A stretch of 64,000 bases of DNA from Siphlonurus alternatus (taxonomy: Eukaryota > Arthropoda > Insecta > Ephemeroptera > Siphlonuridae): the NCBI GenBank assembly GCA_949825025.1, contig OX463784.1, positions 10,485,431 to 10,549,430 on the forward strand, in the 5' to 3' direction. The translations under genes were made by a program, and so were the position numbers. The notes below the pieces were generated by a model. The model did no database searches. It was not told the DNA's origin and was given only the letters and a program-made list of their open reading frames with translations. This document shows, piece by piece, positions 1 to 21,400 of this stretch. Positions within the stretch are counted from its first letter, which is position 1; the number at the start of each line of letters is the position of its first letter.

Positions 1-901
1 ACATAAGGTCGAATATTTCCTGAATTTTTTTCTCTCATCCTTGTTAACTATAATAAATTTTTATTCCGGATAAGATATTTGAATAAAATTGTGTCAAACT
101 TGTAATAAAATAATTTTGAGGGCAAATGATATAGTTTTAAAAAGTATAGAGGCCGATAGCCCATCATGCTCATGTATTGAGGAATGAAGAGAGGTAATTC
201 TTTGAGTTATGATGTGAATTTATAGTAAAAAATGTGATACCATTGATTCGTTTACTTAACGTATATCGCAATAAAACAAATAAATCATTATAATAAATGC
301 AACAAAATAAATAATAAAACCAATTAAAATACAATATAATGATATAATTTTGTTGAAACCAATAAATATTTATATTAAAATATTATATATTTAATGCCAA
401 TAATCGAAGAGCAAATTGAATTAAATAGCTTAATTAAAGAATGAACTAAAAAATAACTATAGCTTAGGTAGAAAAGATGATTAATTTAATATATTATATA
501 ACATTTTCTTACAATCATATTAAGTACGTACAGTACGTACTTGGGGGGCAAAAAAAAAAAATAAAGAAATAAAAATAAGTATAATTATTTAAAAAAATAA
601 ATAAATAATACTGAATAATTAATATATTATGCACGCACTAGCAATTCTGTCAGAAAAGTATTACCAAGTACGTACAATAAATGAAAGTAATAAAACCATT
701 CATACGTATATAAATTAACATTTTTTTATTTTAAAATTGTTTGATTAAAATACTTCATTTGCAATTTTTTTATATATATAATTTTATGGATTTATAGCTG
801 CTAAAAGTATGCAGAATTACATGAAATTACTACATAATATATAAAAAAGGTTTATGTGCCGTCAATTCTTTCTAGCCCTGATTTTTCTCCTTGTTACTCA
901 C
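1..901. other. AT-rich non-coding left edge, probably intron of the minus-strand gene
   Basis: No supportable coding exon on either strand. The sequence is dominated by A/T runs and TAAAT-type words. Because a minus-strand splice donor sits at its right border (GTGAGT read at 901..896), this stretch is most simply the first intron of that gene. A small perfect inverted repeat, AAGTACGTAC / GTACGTACTT with one spacer base, lies at 532..552. Nothing else recognisable. Confidence 0.5.
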
Positions 902-974
902 TTTTGGTGATTTCTGAAGCGCACGCTGCTAGGTGGAGCGCCGCGAAGACAAGCAGACAAATCCTCAGCAACAT
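902..974 (-). CDS. First coding exon of a secreted or membrane protein (signal peptide), partial
   Basis: Read on the minus strand, an ATG at 974..972 opens 24 codons plus one base: MLLRICLLVFAALHLAACA followed by SEITK. It ends at a consensus splice donor (AAAA then GTGAGT, bases 901..896). The peptide is a classic signal sequence: an Arg near the N-terminus, a hydrophobic core of about 13 residues, and small residues ahead of a likely signal-peptidase cut between ACA and SE. The exon and its leader are GC-rich in an AT-rich surround, as for the other true exons here. The mature protein lies beyond the left edge, so it could be secreted, or enter the ER as a type I membrane or lumenal protein. 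I cannot name the family. The frame is short, so the call rests on the combination of start codon, signal peptide, donor and composition. Confidence 0.6.
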
Positions 975-1115
975 GTTTGCTCCTCGACTCTCGAAGCTAC
1001 TCTGGAGCCGCCGATCTCTCCTCCACTCTCGCCGTGGCCAACATTTCCAGAGTCACGTGACCTCTGCTGGTGGCACGAGGCTGCGAAAACGAGACCCAAA
1101 ACATTGGGAGTTTTG
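975..1115 (-). promoter_or_regulatory. GC-rich leader/promoter-proximal region with a CACGTG E-box
   Basis: This 140-base patch immediately upstream (minus sense) of the signal-peptide exon is much richer in G+C than its surroundings. It carries a perfect palindromic E-box, GTCACGTGAC, at 1052..1061, the type of site bound by bHLH-Zip factors of the Myc/Max/USF/MITF group. It probably contains the 5' UTR and core promoter. No TATA box at a convincing distance is visible. A plus-strand frame through it (856..1116, starting at GTG) is best read as the shadow of this region. Confidence 0.4.
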
Positions 1116-2154
1116 ATATATTTCGGGTCGGGTCATAGGATTAATAATGATAAAAAAAAAGCCTTGTCATGAGGGAAATATGCTCCATGTACCAGCCATG
1201 ATGTACGTTAGTATTTTTTTTTAATTGCTTATTTATAAAAATCTAGGGTGAATTTTCTATTACATATTATACTGTATGTTAGAATGCTATATAATGTTAT
1301 ATAGCTTAAAATTTAAGCTATATAATATAATGTCATTATTGATTTCATTTTACGTATATTCGTATATTATAGTAATAAATATATTATATAATTAATATTA
1401 TCAAAGAGCTTTTATTGTATAAGATCTATGATATTATACATTATCATCTATGCGATTTCGTTAACATACATTGCATTAATTGTTTTATGAAATTTATTTC
1501 TTAAATTATTATTTATGAGAATATTTAAAAATATAATAAAGTAATGCATTTTAAATGACATGCTTCGAAACATATAAGCTTATAATCAACGAATTACCAA
1601 TAGAAAATTTTTACTCTCACAAGCACGTATATATAGTTTAAATTAATTATTTTGATAAATACTTTAATAAAATCTTGCACTTTCAAAATATTAACCTTAT
1701 ATTATACCTGATGTTATCTCATATTTATGGATCCTGTTGTAATAAAAAAAAACACACAAGGTTTTTCTTATAACAATTAAAATGAACGCCTCAGTTCAGA
1801 AAATTACGATAACAATGATTCGTTACTTCCTCTAACAATTTCATGCTCTAAATATAGTTTTTTTTTTTTATTTCAACTCACTACTTTGTTGCAGTCTGGG
1901 TATTCGAACGAAAGTTTCTTGTCTATATAGTTTTTAATCTGATTGTAATTGTCAGCTATAGATTGAATAATTTTCAGATTATAAATTATATTGTTTTAGA
2001 TGTAGTACTCGAGAAAATGTTAAATAATAAAGTTTCGTGGAATTTAATGAAATTTAGGTCATATATATTTTATACCGTCGAGCTAGTCTGAAATCTGTAT
2101 TTAAAATTATGATTATTTATATATTAACTTTTCATATTGTCAATGCATAATTAT

Positions 2155-2712
2155 TTAAAGTAGAGTGAGCGATTGCATTTTTTTTTAATATTTTATTTTC
2201 TAAAAATAGTTTAAGCTGCCCTCTATTGAGAAATGAAAACCAAAAAATTCCATCTCAAATAGTTTCACCACAAAAAATTCCCAAAGATGGTGTTTCGGAT
2301 GAGGCCTTTGACGTGCAGCCTTATGGAACATAAAACCGCGTTTTACTTCAACATTTTCTGAACTATGCTACCATTTAAAAAATACCTACGTAATCTATGA
2401 TGAATTCTTTAATGGATTTTTAAATATTTTTTTTTTTTTTCTTACGGAGCCGTTTTTTCGGAAAAAAATCTTTACGTTTTTGCGGGTTAATTCCCATAAG
2501 GATTTTCATGATTTTTTTCCAAGAAAACGACCCCGTAAATTTTTTTTTTTTTATTTGAAAATTCATTAAAGAATTCATCATAGATTACGTAAGTATTTTT
2601 TAAATGGTACCCTATGGTACAGAAAAAGTTGGAGTAAAACGCGGTTTTAAACTATAATATTTTAAAAAATAAAATATTAAAAAAAAATTAACTCGCTCAC
2701 TATCTACTTTAA
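2155..2712. mobile_element. TTAA-flanked foldback MITE (single copy)
   Basis: A TTAA at 2155..2158 opens a 558-bp inverted repeat that closes with TTAA at 2709..2712. The outer ends read AGTAGAGTGAGCGA on the left and TCGCTCACTATCTACT on the right. Inner arms around 2330..2415 and 2560..2650 (for example CCGCGTTTTACT against AGTAAAACGCGG) also pair, so almost the whole element folds back. No coding capacity. TTAA at both ends matches piggyBac-type target choice; the family assignment is inferred. Confidence 0.65.
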
Positions 2713-2873
2713 TACACAAAGTCTTTTTTGCTTGTTGTTTTTAAGAAATTATAATAAAATTATATAAACAAAGTATTGTTCTTGACATTTAACGCATTTC
2801 AGGATTATAAATGGCCAAAAACTGCAGATTCTGGTAATATTTTTACATTTAGAATTGTAGGTTTGCAACATAA

Positions 2874-2876
<3 letters not shown>

Positions 2877-2905
<29 letters not shown>
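2877..2905. repeat. (AT)n microsatellite
   Basis: About 14 alternating AT units, followed by imperfect TATAT sequence to about 2920. It generates several spurious Tyr/Ile-rich frames on both strands. Confidence 0.85.
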
Positions 2906-4228
2906 TAATATATATATTATATAAATTGGGGTGTGTGAAAATTGTAAATTTCCCATAAGGTCCAATGTATAAACAAAATTTACCCACACAACTGTGGATG
3001 GAAGAGTTTGTTTACTTTTTGCTAAAACAGGGTTTTGCAAGTGATCTATTAAAATATTAGAAAAATAATGCCCATATAGAGATATAGATGATTATTTGTT
3101 GTCTCACGTATATTGTTGCGATATGTCATAAATATAGAGCTATAATATAGTATACAATATATATATAAGATACAAATTAAATTAAATTAAATTTGAAAAG
3201 CACTGCGACGGAATTTTGTCGACTATATAAGCTTTGTTCCTGAATCCTGATTAATTAATTAATTGCTTTAATTGTCAACTTTGTGATACTTTTTAAGCTT
3301 TTTAAAATTATTGAAGTTTTTGGCGCGTTTTTTAGCAACCAAATTAAATAAAACAAAAATGTAAAAAAATATTTGATACTTAATATAAAACAAAATTAAA
3401 TTATATAAATTAAATGCAGTTTATTTAATATTTTTTCAATGAATATTAATTTTTTTATAAAAGTGTAATCTTTTCGTGTTATGTTTGTAGCCCTGATCAT
3501 ATGATATTGCAAATTTTCGGCTTCTGACCGATCATCCTCGTTTTCTACATAATAATAAGGTAAATTAAGTTAATTAACGCTATTTTAAGTTATTATTATG
3601 TTAAATAGTATATTTTAAACATAATCTGTATAATGAAATAGTGAAATTACTTAAAGATTAACCGTAATATCGTGATTTATGTGGGCCAACATGGTCCATG
3701 AGTTTGACAGATGACTGTTCTCTGGACAATCTGGACTTATTTATTTTGAAATCGTATTTTGCATTAGTTTTATTACAATAATCTCTTTTCTAATCCTTAA
3801 AAGTTATTTACGTTAATATTTATTATTTAGAATATATTAAAAGTGAGTTCCACAAGTAAGAATAAACAAAATGTTGCAATGTTGGCATTTTTAGAGATTG
3901 AGGTTTCATGACAATGATTTATGCATACATTCATACTGTATGCATAGTGTCGTAGTTTTTATCAATTTATGCTATGCTTTATGAAACATATTTTATATTA
4001 AATAACTACATGCTGTATCATACAGCATACTTTTAACTCTTTTAAGACTGTAAATGTTGATATCTGAATATCGTAGCTTTGTTTTGTGGGTTATGCAGCA
4101 TGACGGGCATGATTCAACTATTTTTTAGTAGGCCGCCTAGCGGAGGCTTAGAGTTAGCAACAATTCTATTAAACCTACATTTATTTCAGACTAGAGTTTT
4201 TAATAATTGCTGTTATCTGTCCTTAGTT

Positions 4229-14665
<10,437 letters not shown>

Positions 14666-16235
14666 TAAGAAAGAAGAGAGGGTCTGTCCCAGTGTCTAGG
14701 GTGTGAACCCTTGCAATCAAAAACTATTAACACACAAGTCTGGCAACGAGAGTTACCATCTCAGTTACTGTTATGTGTGGCAACTAAAGGTTATTTTTGT
14801 ATCCTTTTAACATATGGTTTTGACTCTTGTTATATAGCTAAAATTAGGTTTTTCTCCCTATCTAAATTGTCAAGATGTTAAGAGAAAGAGATACATATGA
14901 GATATTTAAATTTGAATATCTAATACCAAGATGAGGCTGTTAAAATTGTGTTTCAATCTACACAATAACTAAAACTGCATCCTTATGTTCAATTAAACTA
15001 AATTTTACTCCGGAAATACTCAATTTAAAATGTACCATTTAATGTTATACAGAAATATATTGTAATTTTGATTTTTGCTAGATTTTCATGGATGTATCAG
15101 CTGTCTCTCTTTCCTCTTCAATTCTAGGTCTTTCTTATTGAAAATGAAGAAGCATTATTATTATTTTTTTTAGACTTTGAAATATATTTATGTGTTTCAC
15201 TCTCAAGCCAAAAACAATAGTAATATTTCCAAACTCTTTATTGAAAATACAAAAAGTATCAAATTATACTCTTCTAATGTTGGTTGACATTACATTGAAT
15301 TTTTATATTCAAATCTCTTTTCTAAAAATCTAAATTAAAATATCCATAAAATTTAAAACACTATTACTCAACTGAAATCTTCATATTTTATAATAAAATA
15401 GTCCGCTAATATATTCTTCCGCCGATTACAAAATCACTTGTAATTTAGCGAATTTTGTTAAATAGTCCTTGCTATCTTTGCATACTTTGCAATGACTTAA
15501 AGGGACATGGGACAATGCAATCATAAATTCATAAAAAGTTTATGTAAGATATGTTAATGCAAGAAATGAGTAAATTTCTGTTTTCGAACCATCCCCCGAA
15601 TTTATAAAAATTAAATAAATATAGACAGCCGCAGGGCAATTGCGAAGGCAACATCACACCGAGTATGGCAGGGCGGGAGGAGGGGGGAGTGATTTCCATG
15701 GAAAAGAGGCAGCTGTGTTGCCTTTTGTGATTGCTGACGTCAGCAATCCACATTTTAGTTACTCGCTAGGCTCTTACTCTGAGGCACTCACCACCGTGTG
15801 GCATGTATTCATACTCAGTTAGTGGGTAACTTTTAATTAAAAAATACTTATTTTTATGGTCCCCTGTCCCTTTAATTACTATTTGTTTAAGTACCTAAAT
15901 TTGAATTAAGTTACAAGCATGTTTACTTAATTTACATATTTCTTAATAACTGTGTGTGCGAGCATCCATTTTGTTTGTAACAGTAACTCGAGATGGTTAG
16001 TTATTATTATTATTTAAGAACTATATTATGTTTGATGTATATAGAGAGCTATATCTTCAGTGCTTTCATATTCTCTCTCCCTCTCATTAACAAAGCTACA
16101 GATAACGTGTGTAATGTTCATAATGATGTTTTTCTATATAAAAAAAAAGAAAAAATCTATATTGTTTGATCAATTTGATAATGAACTGTTCAAAATTAAT
16201 TTATAAATTTTTGTGTTCTTTTTGAATAAATAAAT
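14666..16235 (+). other. PSMD14 3' UTR and downstream sequence
   Basis: Follows the TAA at 14663..14665. A strong AATAAA lies at 16225..16230, after more than 1.5 kb of AT-rich sequence. If that is the site used, the 3' UTR would include the TTAA MITE at 15497..15875. Earlier cleavage cannot be excluded, since no other convincing signal stands out. Confidence 0.4.
15497..15875. mobile_element. TTAA-flanked MITE, family F3, copy 1
   Basis: TTAA at 15497..15500 precedes AGGGACATGGGAC; the right end is GGTCCCCTGTCCCT followed by TTAA at 15872..15875. A second copy lies in inverted orientation at 20294..20673, with high similarity along the whole length (for example GATTGCTGACGTCAGCAATC, GGCGGGAGGAGGGGGGAGTG). 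TTAA boundaries and a GGG-type end point to piggyBac-like mobilisation. No coding capacity. Confidence 0.8.
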
Positions 16236-18462
16236 TGTTTTAATGTAAGTATGTTGTTTAAATTAGAGTTAGGTTAAGAAAAGAAAAAAGATATTATATA
16301 AGTATAGGGTTGCTGCATGAAAGAAGAAGTCATAGCTAGAATTTTATTTTTTATTATTATTTTTTAAATATACCACTAAACTTGTAGTTTCAAAAACAGC
16401 CACCATGAGCAATTTTACAAGTAGAATTAGCAGCACTATCGACAACATTTATTTTAATTTTAAAGAACCTCATTACATTATAGTTAAATTACATTCAATG
16501 TAAATTAAATAAATATATATAATTATTTGGTATTTTATTTGATAATTCAGATAACTAATAAAGAAAATTGAAATATTATGGACAGTAAAATTGTAGGTGC
16601 TGCCTCCTGGTGACAGAAGTTCGCTGTGGCACTACTAGGAATTTTCCACCTGGTGTTCTGTACTTCAGGAAAATCATCATAACATCTTAATTAAACAACA
16701 AATCGGGTAATTTAACACAAATAAATCATCTTTAATATATAAAGATTATTTTAAAATAGCTAATTTATATCAAACACAAAATATTGACTCAAAATCAATG
16801 ATTTCATTTTAGTCTTGGAACATGTGATGCCCAATATATTTTATTTGAAGCAAAAATTTATATTTCAGCAAGAATTATTAATGAATATCACATTACTAAA
16901 ACGTTCTATGCTATAATTAGAAAGACATTAACACATTGTTCATGCTTCCACTTTTTTTATTTAAATGTAGGTGTGAGAACTTTGAATGATACAAAATAGA
17001 GGCCTCATGTTGGGAGAAAATGCCTATGTGACTGCAATGACTGCATACATTTTTTTTTTTCAACAATCAAGCTATAACATTAACTCATATGATCTACCAC
17101 GCAGGTACATAACATAAGGAAGGTTTTAAGCTACTTACACATTTAATTAGCAGTAAATATTCATAATTACAGTTAGAAATAGCTAATGCAATTGTGAAAG
17201 TTTGGTATACCAGCGACCCTGAAACTGATTTCACCGTAAGGTTTTCTGTCAGACGATAGTACTAGTTGTAGGAGAAGATATACTTCATAGAGAGTTAAGA
17301 ATTCAGTCCAAGCTGAGTTATTAAGCATTATTACACAAGAATAAGTTTTTCCGTGACACACAGATCAAAATGGCCTCTCCGTAGTGTTATGAAATTATAG
17401 GCCTATAAACGTATCCTGTATTATTACAAAATATTAGTGTTGCATTGTTGTCGCGGTTTTCATTTTTTACTTGTCATGATCTATTATTTTAAGCTAAAAA
17501 ATGAAATAACCTGAAGCGTTATAGTTTTAAATATAATCATATCTTAATTCTTCCACTATTTCAGGTTGCAATTACAGTAACTTTTAGGAATATAAATAAT
17601 ACCGGATATAAAAAAAAAATAAAATAAAAAAATATATAAAAAAAAATCAAAGCATCAAAGAAAGTATCTCATCCATCCTAGCTAACATTGTTATCATCAC
17701 ATGCTCTTCCAGTTCCCCCCCCCCTTCCCTCCCTTTCCCCTCCCATCACTTTGCTTGATTCTCCCTCCCCCTCTTTCCTTTTTTCTAGCTCAGTTTTATA
17801 GCTGCATGCTGGTACATATACATGATATTGTAGAGCTGAAAAAATAAAACATATTGTTTTTGGGGTTTCTACACTTTCTACCATAAAATAAATAACACAT
17901 AAGAAGACTTCATATGGATATTAATTTCATGCAGTTCTCCTCAATGAAAGATTGTCCGTATATACATGCAGTAGCTAATTTGCCTAAATTAAATACATTA
18001 GAGCAATAATTACCACGGAAGTTAATGATAGAAAACACACACTGTACCGGTAATCCTGCAGTAGTCCATGCAATCCTTATTATATTTGTATATTAAGACC
18101 ATGTCAGAAGCTGAATATTTGCAACAGCTGATTCAATAAATATTCTTTATTGTGTGACAAAATGTAACGTTTCTTGGGCACAAATGTTATGTATTAAAAA
18201 TATTTTCCATAAAAAATATTAAATTGTCATTGCATGTTAAGAAGCCAATTGAATGGAAGCAACTTACTGGTATCGTTGCTAGTCTTTTAAACTTCGTGGT
18301 TTTACTAAATGACATTTGCGATATGTACTCAAATGTATACTAATATCCAGCATTTCTTTATATATATAGGTTAAACCACTATAATTTGACCAATGTTAAA
18401 CAGCTTTTAGACCATATTTTTCAAATGTGCTCATCCTGCAATGCTATTTTTGAATTTCGCAG
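16236..18462. other. Intergenic region between PSMD14 and the ZNF800-like gene
   Basis: AT-rich and without coding signal. The one distinct feature is a pyrimidine-rich tract at about 17700..17795 (TTCCCCCCCCCCTTCCCTCC and similar), strongly strand-asymmetric. The promoter and any non-coding first exon of the zinc finger gene probably lie in the right half; I cannot place them. The region ends with an acceptor (TTTCGCAG, 18455..18462). Confidence 0.45.
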
Positions 18463-18477
18463 TGCGATGGGGCACGC

Positions 18478-21400
18478 ATGTCTTATCCTGATAATAAAGA
18501 ATCCTCGACGTTGTCTTTTTCAGAGGGGAAGTCCGTTGTGATGGAGGGGGACAACGGGGACTTGTCCCAGCTGATTCCTCCGATTGCCGTCAGCGCCAAC
18601 GGAGTTCAGAAAATACTGTCCGTTTATCGTACTGGTACCAATGAGGTAAGTCAACAAGTTGGTGGTAGGGTTATAGTATAAAAGAAGAGAAGATTTGCGA
18701 TTCAATGGTCCTTATTTAGTTCTTATTTTGCTAATGATAATAAGCATGATTATAAATAACCTGACTTATTGTTGTTGGAGGACCATTTTTAGAGATGGAT
18801 GAATTGCCATTATAAGAAAAAGTTAAAAACAATGCATTGGAAAAGATACACAGAGGATTAGTTAGAAAAATTGAGTTGTTTTTTTAGTTCAGTCAGTTTT
18901 TGTAAACTCTTAAACATATAAAAATACGAAGATTTGTATTTTTGAGGCAGGCACTAAAACTCTGTTCATATACAGTCATCTGAAAGGAGTTCAAGTTCAC
19001 CACATCACCATAGAATGTGTGATATTGCCCACAAACAAAGTAGGAATAAAACAAATATATATTTTAAAGGAAAGCATAGGAATAACCAGCAAGGCCTTAC
19101 CGATCGAGAAGTCACAGAAGGAGAAAATCTTGCTCTCACAGGTTCACTCGAAAAATAATTAAATATCTACATTTTGAAGACGTTTCGCACCATCTAGGTG
19201 CTTCATCAGTTCAGAGAGAAGTCTTCCGAACTGATGAAGCACCTAGACGGTGCGAAATGTCTTTAAAATGTAGATATTTTACTATTTTTCGAGTGAACCT
19301 GTGAGAGCAAGATTTTCTCCTTCTGTGACTTCTCAATCGGTAAGGCCTTGCTGGTTATTCCTATCATTTCCTTTAAAATATATATCACAACCGAAATGGT
19401 TTATTTTCCTTACATGGAATAAAATAAATGTGAGCTTTAAAATCACACAGTCTATGGATGTGTGGTGAATTAAGGAATGGCTAAAGTTACAGTACTTCTG
19501 TCTCTTGTAGCTCTTATAGCAAATTATGGACAACAATAATGTTTAATGTACTCTATATTTTGTTTCCCAATGAACTTAATTCTTTGTTGCCTGTAACAAT
19601 TTTTTTTTCTCTGACAATCTCAGGTCCAGAATCTGCTTGGCACGGAGTGTAATGTCATTCTCGAGTGCAAGATTTGTCGCAGCCTGTACCGCAGTGTTGC
19701 CAACTTTGTCTCCCACAAGCGCTCCTACTGCAGGCGGGATCAGATTTCCGTGGAGAACTTGCAACATGGCCAGAACAACCCCGAGAGCTATGCCACCATC
19801 GAAACAGTCAATGTAAGTTCTTACCAGTGAAGGAATGAATCAGTGTCAGCAATCCCCCTACTTTGATGTTAACTGTTAGGGTGTGCATTTGTGTACAGAA
19901 AGATATATTGTCGCCTTAGAATGCATTTCAGATAAATACAAAAAATTTGGTAGGAATACATCCCTCAAAAACTGTACTAAAAGCTGTACAACGTTACCTA
20001 GGCTCTGTAAAGGAGTAAACAATTCTGGTGCATTATATTTGGTAGTGTTCCAAATTATATAGCACCTAGCTCTTAAAAAGATTGTATTCAAATTTTTGTT
20101 TTTTCCTCACCTTTCAATGTAATTACACTTGAAAATTAGCAACTTTTTAAGAGCCACGCCCTAAAACGTTAAAAAATTCTTCTTTAATTCTCTTGAAATC
20201 AGATTTCTAATTATTGTCTTATAAACTATAACATTTTGATGCACGTGTGTTCAAGTTCTCTAATTTCAATAAAAAAGTGTGTCATTTATGACTTTAAAGG
20301 GACAGGGGACCATAAAAATAAGTATTTTTTATTTAAAAGTTACCCACTAACTGAGTATAAAATACATGTCGCACGGTGGCGAGTGCCTCAGGGTAAACGC
20401 CCAGCGAGTAACTGAAGTGTGGATTGCTGATGTCAGCAATCACAAAAGGCAACATAGCTGCCAATTTTCCATGGAATTCACTCCCCCCTCCTCCCGCCCA
20501 GCCATGCTCAGTGCGATGTTGCCTGTGTAATTGCCCTGCGGCTGTCTATATTTATTTAATTTTTATAAATTCGGGGGATGGTCCGACAACGGAAATTTAC
20601 TCATTTCTCACACTAACATATCTTACATAAACTTTTTATGCATTCATGATTGCATTTTCCCATGTTCCTTTAATATTCTGAAGTGATCAAAATAATGAAC
20701 ACTGACTTTATTTAACAAAATGTTTGAATTTCCGATGTTGCAGAATGAGTTAAACAAGCGAGACTTGGACCACATCGTCGGCAAGTTGTCTGAGCGAGCA
20801 TCTCAGACGGGCTCTGACGGGGTGGTTGGACAGAACACGGAGGCCACGCAGCGAGTCCAGTACTTCTGTGCCGTGGCAGAGGCCGTCAAAAGGCGCCAGG
20901 CCGCAAGGACGGAGCAGAGCATTGCCCTGTCCCCCATAGCGGGCACTAGCAAAGCCGTGTTACAGACCGTCTCACTGCAGGTAAATGTTTTGTGTGGCGA
21001 AGATCGTACAAGATCTTGTGCAAAATAACCTTCAAAGTCCTGGCAGTTTTGTTTTAAGCATGTGAATTGTAAAATAAATGTTTTAATTTTGAAGAAATCT
21101 TAATGTCAGTTTTTCCTCCCCACACTCTCTATATGAAATGCTTTTATTTTCTGTTCTCTACCTTTTTTAAAGCTTGTCTTAAAAATTAATTGTCTTAAAA
21201 GCTTTAAGCTTGTTTTAAAAATTGTCCATGTGAATTGTCACAAACATTAAAAGACCTCCCTATTTTTTTTTTTTTTTTTCTTTCATTGAAATTTATTGCT
21301 GTGCATTCAAACTTTCTCATATTTCTACAGTATTAATGTATTGAGAGAAATTTCTAGAAGTGTGAGACATTTTCTAGGACAAGAATTGTTTGCTTATTGA

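Larger units (their letters stand above)
1116..4228. other. Divergent intergenic region upstream of PSMD14
   Basis: It separates the minus-strand signal-peptide gene from plus-strand PSMD14. It is AT-rich with no credible coding frame, and holds a TTAA foldback element (2155..2712) and an (AT)n run near 2877..2905. The PSMD14 ATG at 4229 is preceded two bases upstream by a good splice acceptor (TCTGTCCTTAG ending 4226). A non-coding first exon, and hence the real promoter, may therefore lie somewhere in 3500..4080; I cannot place it. Confidence 0.5.

Noticed and set aside
856..1172. Two overlapping plus-strand frames of about 80 codons
   Set aside because: They start from a weak or internal codon and coincide with the GC-rich leader of the minus-strand signal-peptide exon, whose splice donor and peptide features are stronger.
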